DNA of 64,000 nucleotides from a bacterium (GCA_030535455.1 JAUNJY010000005.1:62001-126000), one strand, 5' to 3'. Shown: positions 27,401 to 37,406, counted from the stretch's first letter. Notes: generated by a model from the sequence alone, not told the origin. Translations and numbers: made by a program.

Positions 27401-28089
27401 TTGTCGGCCTCCCCGCTTAACATATAGCCAACTCCCCAGACAGTCTTAAGGTAGATTGGCTTTGCAGGAACATCCTCCAGCTTTTCTCTAAGCCAGCGCA
27501 TATGTACCGCCACTGTAGATAGTTCTACTTCGCTAAATGCTCCCCACACTTCCTGAAGCAGTGTTTCCTTTTTAATTGCCTGCTCCTTATGTTTTACCAA
27601 ATAAGCTAAAAGGTCAAATTCCTTTAATGAGAGGGAAATTACTTCTCCATTTTTCTTTACTTCACGCTTTGAAATATTGACTTCCACCTTGCCAAACTTA
27701 TACTGCTCATCCTGTCCTAAAAAACCATACGTTCGACGCATCAATGCATTTACTCTGGATAACAGTTCTTTTAAGGAATATGGCTTAGGAAGATAATCAT
27801 CTCCTCCCAAGTCATATCCAGTTATTCTATCATTTTCACTGGTTCTTGCACTGGCAAAGATAATTGGAACCGTTGACAATTTCCGTAATGTCTTACATAT
27901 TTCAAATCCTGACTCAACAGGCAAGTTAATATCCAATAAGATTAGGGCATATGTATGATCCCGTAACAATTCATATGCGTGTTCTCCATCTGCGGCCAAT
28001 GTAACCTGATATCCGTACTCGCTTAGCATGTCACATGTGATCTCAGCCAAGTCAACATCATCATCGACAATCAGTATCGTTTTCTTCAT
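27397..28089 (-). CDS. OmpR/PhoB-family response regulator
   Basis: 230 residues: receiver with acidic DDD (9-11), phosphoacceptor Asp53 in LLDINLP and conserved Lys in LPKPYS, then a winged-helix domain (REVKKNGEVISLSLKEFDLL). It probably regulates the ABC genes that follow. Its start lies 29 bases inside the end of the nucleotidyltransferase gene. Confidence 0.95.
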   Translation of the reverse strand: MKKTILIVDDDVDLAEITCDMLSEYGYQVTLAADGEHAYELLRDHTYALILLDINLPVESGFEICKTLRKLSTVPIIFASARTSENDRITGYDLGGDDYLPKPYSLKELLSRVNALMRRTYGFLGQDEQYKFGKVEVNISKREVKKNGEVISLSLKEFDLLAYLVKHKEQAIKKETLLQEVWGAFSEVELSTVAVHMRWLREKLEDVPAKPIYLKTVWGVGYMLSGEADK

Positions 28090-28876
28090 CCTTTGTCTCC
28101 TCTTTCACTAACACCGTAATTTCCTTTACCAGATGTTCTATTACTTGATTTACTTCCTGGGTAAACATTATCTGGAACAGTTTCTCAAAATCTTCTTCAA
28201 AGTGCTCCGGCAGTTTCTTGCATGTTTCTTTTGCAATGGAAACTAAACGCTTCTCACCTGGGTGGAACGTCTCATTTATGGCAAATAACAGGTCAAAATA
28301 AGTGGCAAGAAATTCTGTTGTACGATGGTTCACACTCACATAGTCACCTCTTCCATATGCCTTCTTAATCTGTGCATCAAAGGATGGTAAAACGCCATGA
28401 AGCAGATTTAGATGATTATGAAGGATTGCCTGTTTTAACTTCTTTGGATAAGGCACATCAAACCGTTTCTTTAAATTGGTCAGCATATTATTTCGCTCAT
28501 GGATGATTTGGCAAGTCATCAGATTATGCCAGAAACAAGTAGTATAACTATTGCGAAAATGCCCTTGCTCAACCACGTCTGCAACCTCTCTTGTAAAATC
28601 AGCGATATTTCGATATACCAAATCAAAATCAATGCCATTATTTAATGTCCCGTTATCTTCTAACTCCCAGTAATGGTTTCCAATCTCCAGATGGCTGCAT
28701 TGTGGCTCTAAGATTTTTCTTCTGATATGTTCCGGAAGCTCTGTATTTAAGTAAATATAGACATCATAATCAGATGTTGCATCAAACCGTTTTGTTGCCC
28801 TTGAGCCACCAATTGCAATTGCATCTACCTGTGGATATGTACTTAACTTTTGTAGGATTTCATTCATCTCATTCAT
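28061..28876 (-). CDS. Nucleotidyltransferase-fold protein (DUF4037-like)
   Basis: About 271 residues. The N-terminal active-site pattern GGSRATKRFDATSDYDVYIY holds the GGS...SDxD metal-binding motif of polymerase-beta-like nucleotidyltransferases. A third Asp is likely in GIDFDLVYR. The helical C-terminus fits DUF4037-type minimal kanamycin-type enzymes. Substrate unknown. Start at 28876 has GGAGGAG. It overlaps the following response regulator, so it is likely the first gene of that operon. Confidence 0.8.
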   Translation of the reverse strand: MNEMNEILQKLSTYPQVDAIAIGGSRATKRFDATSDYDVYIYLNTELPEHIRRKILEPQCSHLEIGNHYWELEDNGTLNNGIDFDLVYRNIADFTREVADVVEQGHFRNSYTTCFWHNLMTCQIIHERNNMLTNLKKRFDVPYPKKLKQAILHNHLNLLHGVLPSFDAQIKKAYGRGDYVSVNHRTTEFLATYFDLLFAINETFHPGEKRLVSIAKETCKKLPEHFEEDFEKLFQIMFTQEVNQVIEHLVKEITVLVKEETKDEENDTDCR

Positions 28877-28912
28877 GATACTCCTCCTATATTTAACGGT
28901 CATTCTTTTCTC

Positions 28913-28921
28913 ATTATACCA
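28913..28921 (-). promoter_or_regulatory. Extended -10 promoter of the nucleotidyltransferase-regulator-ABC operon
   Basis: Minus strand TGGTATAAT, 37 bases before the ATG; no good -35 box. Confidence 0.5.
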
Positions 28922-28962
28922 TAAAATCTAAAGTACGCCTCTTGGCTTTCTGTTTCTGAACA

Positions 28963-29072
28963 AAGTGTTTTGCTTGCAAAACACACCGCGCCGAACGCGA
29001 TCACGAAGTGATAAACTCCTTCCGCGTAAGTGTGCATCTTTGCTTTCTGTTTTTTAGAAAGCCTTTTTTACT
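28963..29072 (+). repeat. Dispersed intergenic repeat, copy B
   Basis: Begins with the palindrome GTGTTTTGCTTGCAAAACAC, then CGCGCCGAACGCGATCACG, AAGTGATAAACTCCTTCCGC, GTAAGTGTGCATCTT, and ends with a GCTTTCT..AGAAAGC hairpin and T-run (CCTTTTTTA). The terminator-like end is on the plus strand, although genes on both sides are minus. Another inverted repeat (CTCTATAG..CTATAGAG, 29072-29100) follows. Confidence 0.8.
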
Positions 29073-29115
29073 CTATAGGGAAGAACTCGGAGAGAACTTT
29101 TCTATAGAGTAAAAG

Positions 29116-29151
29116 AACGCATGTAGTAATGTTTCTTACCACATGCGTTCT
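29116..29151 (-). terminator. Terminator of proA
   Basis: Minus strand GAACGCATGTGGT, loop, ACATGCGTTC then TTTT, just past the proA stop. Confidence 0.8.
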
Positions 29152-29163
29152 GTATTCTATAGA

Positions 29164-30411
29164 CTATTCTCTGATCTGTCCATTTCCAAAAATAATGTAT
29201 TTTGTAGTTGTAAGGGCTAATAGCCCCATTGGACCTCTGGCATGGAGTTTTTGCGTACTAATGCCGATTTCTGCACCAAATCCAAACTCAAATCCATCCG
29301 TAAATCTTGTGGAAGCATTCACGTAAACGGCCGCTGCATCGATTTCATTTAAGAACTTCTGGGATGCTGCATAATCTTTTGTAATGATTGCTTCACTATG
29401 CTTTGTATTATGCTCGTTGATAAATGCAATTGCTTCTTCAATGGAATCTACCACTTTGACTGACATGATCAAATCTAAAAATTCCGTATAGAAGTCTTCA
29501 TCCGTTGCTTTTTCAAATTCTTTCACAATTGCACAAGCTCTTTCATCACCACGGTATTCCACCTGTTTGTCAAGCAGACGGCTATATAACATTGGCAGGA
29601 ATTCCTCTGCCACTTTGCTATGAACAACCAAGGATTCCATGGCATTACATACTCCGGTACGCTGTGTCTTTGCATTTTCAATAATATCAAGTGCCATTGT
29701 AAAGTCTGCGTACTGATCGACATAGACGTGACAATTTCCAGTTCCAGTCTCAATTACAGGAATTGTTGCGTTTTCTACGACTGCCTTGATTAAGCCTGCT
29801 CCGCCTCTTGGAATTAAGACGTCCACGTAATCATTCATTTTCATAAACTGATTAACCACAGCACGGTCTGTTTTATTGATTAACTGGATTGCATCTTCTG
29901 GAAGGCCAACACTTGTAAGGGCTTCTTTTATGACAGAAACGATTTCCATGTTGGAGGAAAGGGCATCAGAACCACCTTTAAGGATGACAGCATTACTTGT
30001 TTTAAAGCATAAGCCAAAAGCATCTGCCGTTACGTTAGGTCTGGATTCAAAAATAATGCCCACAACACCAAGTGGAACACGTTTGGTACCAATCTGAAGG
30101 CCATTTGGTCGAACCGTCATCCCCGTCACTTCTCCGATTGGATCTGGTAATGCCATCACCTGAAGCAATCCTTCGCTCATGCCTTCAATACGGGCATCTG
30201 TTAATCGTAAACGGTCCACAAGGGAAGCTTTTACGCCTTTTTGCTCTGCGTTCTTAACATCTACTTCATTGGCTTTCAGAATACGATCCTTGTTTGCCAC
30301 AAGTGCCTGGGCAACTGCCTTTAAGCCATCGTTCTTTTGTTGTTGGCTTAGCACATTCATCTTTGTTGAGGCCGCTTTCGCCTTCTTTCCTAACTCTACT
30401 AAATATTCCAT
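29164..30411 (-). CDS. proA: Gamma-glutamyl phosphate reductase
   Basis: 415 residues, normal length. ProA reduces gamma-glutamyl phosphate to glutamate semialdehyde with NADPH, the second step of proline synthesis. Family blocks are seen: [24 protein letters not shown], in part; GGSDA; the catalytic Cys in TGVCNAMES; and [22 protein letters not shown] near the end, in part. ATG has GGGTGAAAG upstream and lies 13 bases inside the end of the folate cyclo-ligase gene, so it is translationally linked to it. Confidence 0.97.
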   Translation of the reverse strand: MEYLVELGKKAKAASTKMNVLSQQQKNDGLKAVAQALVANKDRILKANEVDVKNAEQKGVKASLVDRLRLTDARIEGMSEGLLQVMALPDPIGEVTGMTVRPNGLQIGTKRVPLGVVGIIFESRPNVTADAFGLCFKTSNAVILKGGSDALSSNMEIVSVIKEALTSVGLPEDAIQLINKTDRAVVNQFMKMNDYVDVLIPRGGAGLIKAVVENATIPVIETGTGNCHVYVDQYADFTMALDIIENAKTQRTGVCNAMESLVVHSKVAEEFLPMLYSRLLDKQVEYRGDERACAIVKEFEKATDEDFYTEFLDLIMSVKVVDSIEEAIAFINEHNTKHSEAIITKDYAASQKFLNEIDAAAVYVNASTRFTDGFEFGFGAEIGISTQKLHARGPMGLLALTTTKYIIFGNGQIRE

Positions 30412-31007
30412 ACTTTCACCCTTTCTCCCTTCCTATGTAGGTCACTAACAGTTACCATTTCTATTGGCGTTATAATGCCATCCACAGGGATATCAAATTC
30501 TTCCGGTTCAAACTGGTCAAACAGCTGAAATTCATAGCCAAGAGCACATTTATAGAAGGATGCTGACTGATATTTTTTTAAATAGCGATCATAAAATCCA
30601 CCACCATATCCAATGCGATTCCCGGCATGGTCAAATGCAAGTCCCGGCATTAACATAAGGGGACTTATCTCCTTTGTTGGATCTGCCCAATCGTTATTTA
30701 TTGGTTCTAATATATGCTGATACCCTTCTTTTAGCTCCTCTAGGGAAGAAATATAGATAAATTCTATCTCCTTGCCTTGCACTTTTGGAACTGCAACCCG
30801 TTTTCCATCTGCAATTGCCCTCTTTATAATCTCTTTTGTGTCCACTTCCTGATTATAAGAAACAAACGTATATAGCGCCGTTGCATTTTTATAATAACTA
30901 CAAGTAAAGAGATTATCTCTAATCTCTTTACTTGCCTTGCTAATATCAAATTGTGTCAGCTCTCGCTTCTTGCTTCTTATGAAATGACGTATTTCCTGTT
31001 TGGCCAT
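30399..31007 (-). CDS. 5-formyltetrahydrofolate cyclo-ligase family protein
   Basis: About 202 residues. MTHFS converts 5-formyl-THF to methenyl-THF with ATP. The N-terminal basic helix ([13 protein letters not shown]), [39 protein letters not shown] (in part) and the C-terminal IPVDGIITP match the family. ATG at 31007 follows AGGTG; a GTG at 31016 is the alternative. It sits between the two proline genes, so it is made with them although the pathway link is not obvious. Confidence 0.9.
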   Translation of the reverse strand: MAKQEIRHFIRSKKRELTQFDISKASKEIRDNLFTCSYYKNATALYTFVSYNQEVDTKEIIKRAIADGKRVAVPKVQGKEIEFIYISSLEELKEGYQHILEPINNDWADPTKEISPLMLMPGLAFDHAGNRIGYGGGFYDRYLKKYQSASFYKCALGYEFQLFDQFEPEEFDIPVDGIITPIEMVTVSDLHRKGERVKVWNI

Positions 31008-31037
31008 AGCTTTCACCTGACTTTTATTTTATATTAA

Positions 31038-31277
31038 TTAGTTTAATTCTTTCTTCTTTGCCTGTCTGTTCTTTTCGCCAACTTCTTTTACTTCTGTAAC
31101 AGAACCATCTGGATTGATTACAGAGATATTATCTAGTTGCGCACGTAAGTTTCCGCGAACTGCAGCAATGAATTCTTGACGTAATTCTTGTTGTTCTTGC
31201 TTTTCTTCTGCAGTTAAACCTTCTGCTTTCGCTTTTTTTGCTAATTCATTAATTCTTCCAATCTTTGCTTCGTCCAT
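31038..31277 (-). CDS. DUF896 (YnzC-like) small protein
   Basis: 79 residues: RINELAKKAKAEGLTAEEKQEQ then RGNLRAQLDNI are the DUF896 signature, a short helical hairpin protein widespread in Firmicutes with no settled function. The protein has an SOS-linked relative in Bacillus. It is followed 30 bases later by the cyclo-ligase gene. Confidence 0.9.
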   Translation of the reverse strand: MDEAKIGRINELAKKAKAEGLTAEEKQEQQELRQEFIAAVRGNLRAQLDNISVINPDGSVTEVKEVGEKNRQAKKKELN

Positions 31278-31355
31278 TGTAAATCCTTTCTTTTCTATCT
31301 AACCTAACGATCTTAGACCCTTAGGCCAAATATGATGTCAATAATGCGTATTATA

Positions 31356-32213
31356 TTATTTATACTGGTTTGTCTTTATATAGTCAAGTAGTTTAAAATC
31401 TTTTTGTGCGTTTGACTTAAAGATTGTACCTACCTTGGCTCCATCCATAATGTCTGCGATGATTTCTACATTTTCTCCATTGGCAATTACCATGTCTGCT
31501 CCTGAATTGGTTGCGATCTTAGCTGCAGTCAGCTTGGTTGCCATTCCCCCAGTTCCAACGCTGGAACCAGCACCTTTGCCCATATCCATCAGTTTCTCAT
31601 CTAACTGTTCAACTACACTGATAAATTCGGCATCCGGATTTTTTCTAGGATCATCGGTATAAAGTCCATCAATATCTGATAATAAGATTAATAAATCTGC
31701 ATCAATCAATGCTGCAACCAATGCACTCAATGTATCATTATCACCAAAGTTATCGTATTCCAACTCATCAGTGGAAACGGTATCATTCTCATTTACAATA
31801 GGAATGACTCCAAGTCCTAATAACTCATGAAATGTATTTTGCGCATTTTTACGACTGATATCATTAATCATAGTGTATTTTGTCATTAAGATCTGTGCAC
31901 ACATTTGGTTATACTCTGCAAATAACTTTTGATACAGCATCATAAGTTTTGCCTGGCCCACTGCGGCACATGCCTGACGAACTTTTGTCTCAATTGGCTT
32001 TTCTTTTAAATTCAATGCTTTTCTTCCTACTGCAATGGCACCGGAAGATACTAGAACGACCTCTTTCCCTTGATTTTGTAAATCAGTTAACAAGCGAACT
32101 AAGCGTTCTAATGTTCGAAGATTAGCAGTTCCTGTCTCACTATGAGTGATTGTGGAAGAACCAATCTTAATTACTACTCTCTTCTTATCTTTTAGTAATT
32201 CTCTATAATTCAT
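31356..32213 (-). CDS. proB: Glutamate 5-kinase, short form
   Basis: 285 residues. ProB phosphorylates glutamate for proline synthesis. Amino-acid kinase blocks: VVIKIGSSTITHS, VLVSSGAIAVG, IPIVNENDTV, FGDNDTLSALVA, DADLLILLSDIDGLYT (in part), and VGTGGMATKL. The C-terminal PUA domain of long ProB forms is absent, as in many Firmicutes. The start at 32213 has GGAGGATAAG; a 336-codon frame upstream has no site. Two genes separate it from proA. Confidence 0.96.
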   Translation of the reverse strand: MNYRELLKDKKRVVIKIGSSTITHSETGTANLRTLERLVRLLTDLQNQGKEVVLVSSGAIAVGRKALNLKEKPIETKVRQACAAVGQAKLMMLYQKLFAEYNQMCAQILMTKYTMINDISRKNAQNTFHELLGLGVIPIVNENDTVSTDELEYDNFGDNDTLSALVAALIDADLLILLSDIDGLYTDDPRKNPDAEFISVVEQLDEKLMDMGKGAGSSVGTGGMATKLTAAKIATNSGADMVIANGENVEIIADIMDGAKVGTIFKSNAQKDFKLLDYIKTNQYK

Positions 32214-32265
32214 ACTTATCCTCCATACCCTTCCCCGGAAGGTTTTAACTCCTGAAATGGAATGA

Positions 32266-33876
32266 TTAAATAAATGGTTTGAAGTTTTTCGCGATTGCTT
32301 CGTATACTTTGATACCATCAATTGCAGCGCTTGTAATACCGCCTGCATATCCGGCACCTTCTCCACATGGGAATAGTCCTTTTACAGTACTTTCACGGTT
32401 CTCATCATCACGATTGATTCTAACTGGAGAACTGGTTCTTGTTTCTACACCTACTAAAAGTGCATCCGGATTACCAAAACCTGCAATCTTTTGATCAAAG
32501 TACTTGATACCTTCCATCATTGACTCAGCAACATAATCTGGTAAACATTCACGGATATTTCCCATAGTGTATTGACCTTTGATATTTGGCGTTACTGTTC
32601 CAAATCCGGCAGAAACCTTGTTATTACAGAAGTCTTCAAATCTCTGTACCGGAACTAAGCCGTTTCCTGCTTTATATGCTGCAGCTTCCCATTTTCTCTG
32701 GAAGTTCATGCCTGCAAGTGGAGACTCATCATCAAAATCTTCTGCCGTTACCTGAACGATAATTGCAGAATCCGCATTTTTCTCACCACGGTCATAGTTA
32801 CTCATACCATTTACAACTAAAAGTCCTTCTTCTGAAGAAGAATTTACGACAAACCCACCTGGACACATACAGAAGGAATACACACCTCTGTCATTTTCTG
32901 CATGATACGTAAGTTTGTAATCTGCTGCTGGAAGCTTATCTGCTGCACTTCCGTACTGGCTTTGATTAATGATGCTTTGTGGATGTTCAATACGTGCACC
33001 AATTGCAAAGTTTTTCTTTTCCATTGGAATTTTGTTCTTATATAACATTTCAAATGTATCTCTTGCGCTGTGACCAATTGCTAATACTACAAGTTCTGTT
33101 TCAATTATCTCAGAACCATTGACTTCTACGCCGACTACCTTGCCATTTTCAATCTTAAGGTCTGTCACTTTGTTGTGGAAGCGAACTTCTCCGCCAAAAT
33201 CAATGATTTCCTGTCTCATTCCTTTTACAACGTCACGTAAACGGTCAGTACCAATATGTGGCTTGTTGTTGTAAAGGATGTCTTCTGGAGCACCGTGTTC
33301 TACAAATGTTTCGTAGATAAAACGGTTACGGCCAAGTTCATCTTTTACTACCGTATTTAACTTACCGTCAGAGAAGGTACCTGCTCCGCCTTCACCGAAT
33401 TGAACATTGCTTTCTGGATTAAGCTTGTTTGTTTCCCAGAAGCTATTTACATCTTCCACACGAGTATCCACGTCTGCACCGCGTTCTAAAAGAATTGGAT
33501 TGTAGCCATTTAAAGAGAGCATATAAGCTGCAAATAATCCTGCAGGACCACTTCCTACAACTACCGGACGGTTTGTTAAGGTTTCGCTTCCTACTGGACG
33601 GAAGTTGTATTTCTTACGTTTTGCTGCTGCAATGTTATTATTCTTAGCTACACGTTTTAAGAACTTATCTTCATTATCAATTGACACATCTACTTGGTAG
33701 ATGTATTTGATTTCTGGTTTTTTACGTGCATCGATGGAACGTTTCATAATCTCCATTTTGTGGATCTTTGATTTTTCCATACGAAGTGTCTTTGCTGTTG
33801 CTTCTAAAACGACCTGGTATTCATCTTTTCCGATGATACGGTCGATGTCTATTTTAATTTGTGAAATTCTAATCAT
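32266..33876 (-). CDS. FAD-dependent oxidoreductase (COG2509 type)
   Basis: 536 residues. The FAD-binding GxGxxG is VVVGSGPAGLFAAYMLS near residue 105, preceded by an N-terminal domain of about 95 residues typical of this family. Conserved QFGEGGAGTFSDGKL, LVVLAIGHSARDTFEML and PCGEGAGYAGGITSAAIDG blocks are visible. No NAD-binding domain seen. Physiological substrate is not known. The next gene is another flavoprotein 27 bases downstream. Confidence 0.88.
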   Translation of the reverse strand: MIRISQIKIDIDRIIGKDEYQVVLEATAKTLRMEKSKIHKMEIMKRSIDARKKPEIKYIYQVDVSIDNEDKFLKRVAKNNNIAAAKRKKYNFRPVGSETLTNRPVVVGSGPAGLFAAYMLSLNGYNPILLERGADVDTRVEDVNSFWETNKLNPESNVQFGEGGAGTFSDGKLNTVVKDELGRNRFIYETFVEHGAPEDILYNNKPHIGTDRLRDVVKGMRQEIIDFGGEVRFHNKVTDLKIENGKVVGVEVNGSEIIETELVVLAIGHSARDTFEMLYKNKIPMEKKNFAIGARIEHPQSIINQSQYGSAADKLPAADYKLTYHAENDRGVYSFCMCPGGFVVNSSSEEGLLVVNGMSNYDRGEKNADSAIIVQVTAEDFDDESPLAGMNFQRKWEAAAYKAGNGLVPVQRFEDFCNNKVSAGFGTVTPNIKGQYTMGNIRECLPDYVAESMMEGIKYFDQKIAGFGNPDALLVGVETRTSSPVRINRDDENRESTVKGLFPCGEGAGYAGGITSAAIDGIKVYEAIAKNFKPFI

Positions 33877-33903
33877 GTTAGTCCCTTCTATTGCATATCA
33901 ATT

Positions 33904-35118
33904 CTATGCGTGCATGCCTGCAACGTAACCTGAACTCCAAGCCCATTGTAAATTATAGCCTCCACAAGTACCGTCTATGTCGACTAGTTCACCTGCGAAA
34001 TACAGACCTTTTACAAGTTTCGATTCCATTGTCTTTGGCTCAATTTCTTTTGTATCCACTCCACCTGCACATACCTGCGCCTTATCGAAGGAGTTGGCTG
34101 AGTCGATGGTTACGACAAATTTCTTAATCTTGCTAGCAAGTGCATTCAGCTCTTTATTGGTTACATCCGCTACCTGTTTCTTTGGATCTAGGCCAGCTTC
34201 TTTTATAAGCATTGCACATAATTTGCTATTTAATAACCCGATTAAGAATTCTTCCAGTCTTTTCTTGCCTCGAAGACTCTTTCTTTCATATAAGAAGCTG
34301 GTTACTTCTTTATAAGATAAGCCTGGTAAATAATCAATCTCTACTTCGACCTTTTTCTTATCGTGTAATCCACGAGTAGCGTATCGACTGATTTGGAATA
34401 CTGGGATTCCTGAAATTCCGTAATCTGTAAGCTGTAATTCCCCAGACTCCACGGCAGCCTTCTTACCATCAACTAAAAGAGTGAGCGTGACATCGGTACG
34501 AACACCTGCAACCATCTTAAAGCATTTCATATTGGATCGAAGTGCTGTGAGCGCTGGCACGATTGGCGTAATATGATGTCCAAATGCCTTGCTTAATTCA
34601 TAGCCACTTCCGTCAGATCCAAGATTTTCACTTGCTTTTCCTCCTGTGGCCAAGATCACGCTAGATGCCTGGTAGGATTTCTTATTGGATGTCACCACAA
34701 ATCCTTGTTTTTGTTTCTTAATGGACGCTACGTGCTCTTCACAAATAACTTCTACGTTTAATCGCTCGATTTCCATACGAAGCACATCCAAGATTGTCTG
34801 TGCCTGGCCGGAATTGGGATATAAATATCCATTTCTATCTTTTGGGTAGACCCCTAATTCTTCAAAAAAACGAATCGTATCATTTACTGTAAACTGCTCT
34901 AACACAGGAAGCACAAATGCCGGCGAATCACCACGAAATACAGTATCATCATAATACGTATTTGTATAATTACATTTGCCATTGCCTGTCGCCAATATCT
35001 TTTTTGCAATTTTGTCTTTATGCTCTAGTATTAAGACTTTTTGTCTTCTTTTCGCCGCTGTAATTGCAGCAACAAGTCCAGAAGCACCGCCACCGACAAC
35101 GATAATATCGTAATTCAA
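33904..35118 (-). CDS. HI0933/BaiN-type NAD(P)/FAD-dependent oxidoreductase
   Basis: 404 residues. It begins NYDIIVVGGGASGLVAAITAA (FAD dinucleotide loop, in part); KILATGNGKCNYTN, VILATGGKAS, and the terminal GGYNLQWAWSSGYVAG are family signatures. Homologues include BaiN (bile acid) and aminoacetone oxidase-like proteins; the substrate cannot be told here. TTG start at 35118 with AGGAGGAA upstream. Confidence 0.9.
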   Translation of the reverse strand: MNYDIIVVGGGASGLVAAITAAKRRQKVLILEHKDKIAKKILATGNGKCNYTNTYYDDTVFRGDSPAFVLPVLEQFTVNDTIRFFEELGVYPKDRNGYLYPNSGQAQTILDVLRMEIERLNVEVICEEHVASIKKQKQGFVVTSNKKSYQASSVILATGGKASENLGSDGSGYELSKAFGHHITPIVPALTALRSNMKCFKMVAGVRTDVTLTLLVDGKKAAVESGELQLTDYGISGIPVFQISRYATRGLHDKKKVEVEIDYLPGLSYKEVTSFLYERKSLRGKKRLEEFLIGLLNSKLCAMLIKEAGLDPKKQVADVTNKELNALASKIKKFVVTIDSANSFDKAQVCAGGVDTKEIEPKTMESKLVKGLYFAGELVDIDGTCGGYNLQWAWSSGYVAGMHA

Positions 35119-35205
35119 CTGTTGTTCCTCCTATGATATTTTTGTATTCAAAACAATAGTTATATAATATCTAGTTTGACTGAAGTTGTCAAATAATATC
35201 CGACT

Positions 35206-36960
35206 TTATTGGCATTCTTTAGAAATTAGTCGAGAAAAGTCAGAAATGCTCATGTTTTCAGTCTCTTTTTCATCACGTTTACGAATAGATATCGTGTTAC
35301 TCTCCTGTTCTTTTTCCCCAATAATTATCATGTATGGAACCTTTTCCATTTGTGCCTGGCGTATTTTATATCCTAACTTCTCGTTTCTCTCATCCAGTTC
35401 CACACGGATCCCCTGCTCCTCTAACTGGCTTACGACCTCACTGGCATAGCCCATAAAATGTTCTGAAACAGGAAGTACCTTTGCCTGCACTGGTGAAAGC
35501 CAAGTTGGGAACTTGCCAGCATAATGTTCAATTAAGATACCAATAAAACGTTCAATGGAACCGTAAACTACACGATGGATCATGATTGGCTGATGCTTTT
35601 TACCATCTTCTCCGATATATTCAGCCTCAAATCTCTGTGGCAATTGGAAATCCAGCTGGATCGTGCCACACTGCCATGTTCTTCCGATGGAGTCATTTAA
35701 ATGGAAGTCAATCTTTGGACCATAGAAGGCACCATCGCCTTCATTAATTACATAAGGCATCTCCATCTCATCCAATGCTTCTTTTAATCCGTTGGTTGCA
35801 ACTTCCCAGTCCTCGTCGCTGCCAATGCTGTTATCCGGTCTTGTTGATAATTCCACATGATACGTAAATCCAAATTTCTTATATACTTCATCAATCAAGC
35901 GAACGACACCTTTGATTTCGCTGGTAATCTGGTCTTTTGTCATAAAGATATGAGCATCATCCTGAGTGAAGCATCTGACACGCATCAGGCCATGCAACTG
36001 ACCAGATTTCTCATGACGATGAACCAATCCCAGTTCTCCCATTCGAAGTGGCAGATCACGGTAAGAATGAGGCTGCATCTTATAAACTAGCATCCCACCA
36101 GGACAATTCATTGGCTTTATAGCAAAATCCGTATCATCAATTACTGTGGTGTACATATTTTCACGATAATGATCCCAGTGTCCGCTAGTCTCCCAGAGTT
36201 CTCGATTTAACATCATTGGAGTGGAAATCTCCACATACCTCTCTCTTGTATGAAGCTTTCTCCAGTAATCAATTAGCAAGTTTTTAAGCACCATGCCCTT
36301 TGGCAGAAAGAATGGGAAGCCTGGCCCCTCTTCCATCAATGCAAACAATCCTAATTCTTTTCCTAGCTTTCTGTGATCTCTTAGCTTTGCTTCTTCCACT
36401 TGTTTTAAATATGTCTCAAGCTGGCTTGCCTTTGGAAAACAGGTTCCGTAAATCCTAGTCAGCATCTTATTCTTCTCATCGCCTCTAAAATAGGCACCTG
36501 CAACACTTGTCAACTTAAATGCCTTAATGATATTGGTGTTGGTTACATGAGGACCTGCACAGAACTCCACATATTCTCCCTGCTGGAAAAAGCTTAGCAC
36601 ATCACTTTCCTCATGATCTTCGATTAGCTGGATCTTGTAAGACTCATCCTTCTCTTCCATTAACTTAAGTGCCTCGCTGCGGCTTAAATTATATTGTTTT
36701 AGTGGCAAGCCTTCTTTCACAATCTTATGCATTTCTGCTTCTACTGCTGCTAAATGATCCGTTGTAAATGGGAAGTCAAAATCAAAATCATAATAGAAAC
36801 CATTTTCAATGGCTGGTCCAATGGCACACTTTGTTCCAGGGTAAAGACGTTTTACAGCCTGTGCTAAAATATGGGCTGTCGTATGACGAAATGCTTTCTT
36901 GCCTTCCTCGTCCTCAAATTTAAATTGTTTTACTGCTCCATCCTTCTCAATTACTTTCAT
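35206..36960 (-). CDS. thrS: Threonine-tRNA ligase lacking the TGS domain
   Basis: 584 residues, shorter than the roughly 640 of canonical ThrRS because the N-terminal TGS domain is missing: only about 20 residues precede the editing domain. Editing residues HTTAH (about 23-27) and CAGPH remain. Class II motifs are MNCPGG (Zn Cys), LVHRHEKSGQLHGLMRVR (motif 2), and the motif 3 region IHRVVYGSIERFIG. The C-terminal anticodon domain is complete (PTWLSPVQAKVLPVS). ATG at 36960 has GGAG. Expression is governed by a T-box leader at 37128-37400. Confidence 0.96.
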   Translation of the reverse strand: MKVIEKDGAVKQFKFEDEEGKKAFRHTTAHILAQAVKRLYPGTKCAIGPAIENGFYYDFDFDFPFTTDHLAAVEAEMHKIVKEGLPLKQYNLSRSEALKLMEEKDESYKIQLIEDHEESDVLSFFQQGEYVEFCAGPHVTNTNIIKAFKLTSVAGAYFRGDEKNKMLTRIYGTCFPKASQLETYLKQVEEAKLRDHRKLGKELGLFALMEEGPGFPFFLPKGMVLKNLLIDYWRKLHTRERYVEISTPMMLNRELWETSGHWDHYRENMYTTVIDDTDFAIKPMNCPGGMLVYKMQPHSYRDLPLRMGELGLVHRHEKSGQLHGLMRVRCFTQDDAHIFMTKDQITSEIKGVVRLIDEVYKKFGFTYHVELSTRPDNSIGSDEDWEVATNGLKEALDEMEMPYVINEGDGAFYGPKIDFHLNDSIGRTWQCGTIQLDFQLPQRFEAEYIGEDGKKHQPIMIHRVVYGSIERFIGILIEHYAGKFPTWLSPVQAKVLPVSEHFMGYASEVVSQLEEQGIRVELDERNEKLGYKIRQAQMEKVPYMIIIGEKEQESNTISIRKRDEKETENMSISDFSRLISKECQ

Positions 36961-36982
36961 AATATTTCTCCTTTCCATTAAA

Positions 36983-37090
36983 AAGTGTTTTGCTTGCAAA
37001 ACACGACCCACCGAACGCGATCACGAAGTGATAAACTCCTTCCGCGTAAGTGCGCATCTTGACTTTCTGGTTTTTAGAAAGCCTTTTTTA
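36983..37090 (+). repeat. Dispersed intergenic repeat, copy C (inside the thrS leader)
   Basis: Same organisation as copy B: GTGTTTTGCTTGCAAAACAC, CCGAACGCGATCACG, AAGTGATAAACTCCTTCCGC, GTAAGTGCGCATCTTG, then CTTTCT..AGAAAG and CCTTTTTTA. It lies between the T-box terminator and the thrS ribosome site, so it is transcribed in thrS mRNA as its reverse complement. Confidence 0.8.
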
Positions 37091-37127
37091 TTGATAGGAG
37101 GCTTCTTGAAGAGAAGTTTCCTACCAA

Positions 37128-37400
37128 TTAAAAAACACCCTTAAAAAACGACTAGTTTGTCATCTTTTAAGGGTGCACTAAAACCTTGCACGGTTCCACC
37201 TTTATATTTCACTTATTTGTATCATTAAACACGCCTCTAACGCAGGCTTACGAAAGAACTTACTTACATATACATGTGTTCTGCTCTCCGGCTCAGGAAT
37301 GGTCTTCATCTGTTTTCCTCTTAAAAGGATTTCACTAAACTCCTTTCTCTCTGAAAGACTTAAGCAGACTACTCTTTCCGTCATAGCTTTTTTCATATTT
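37128..37400 (-). promoter_or_regulatory. T-box leader of thrS
   Basis: On the minus strand the T-box motif reads AGGTGGAACCGTG (37189-37201), followed by the terminator CACCCTTAAAA, loop, TTTTAAGGGTG, TTTTTT (37128-37177). The 5' part has the AGAGAG-type Stem I pattern and a specifier context GAAGACCATTCC whose ACC codon reads Thr. Uncharged tRNA-Thr would favour antitermination. A 64-codon frame overlapping the leader is not a gene. Confidence 0.9.
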
Positions 37401-37406
37401 AACTAC

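Noticed and set aside
28921..29072. Repeat B as a transposon end
   Set aside because: No transposase nearby and no target duplication visible; kept as a repeat only.
37202..37396. 64-codon minus-strand ORF upstream of thrS
   Set aside because: It overlaps Stem I and the T-box motif of the thrS leader; it is an artefact of a structured RNA.
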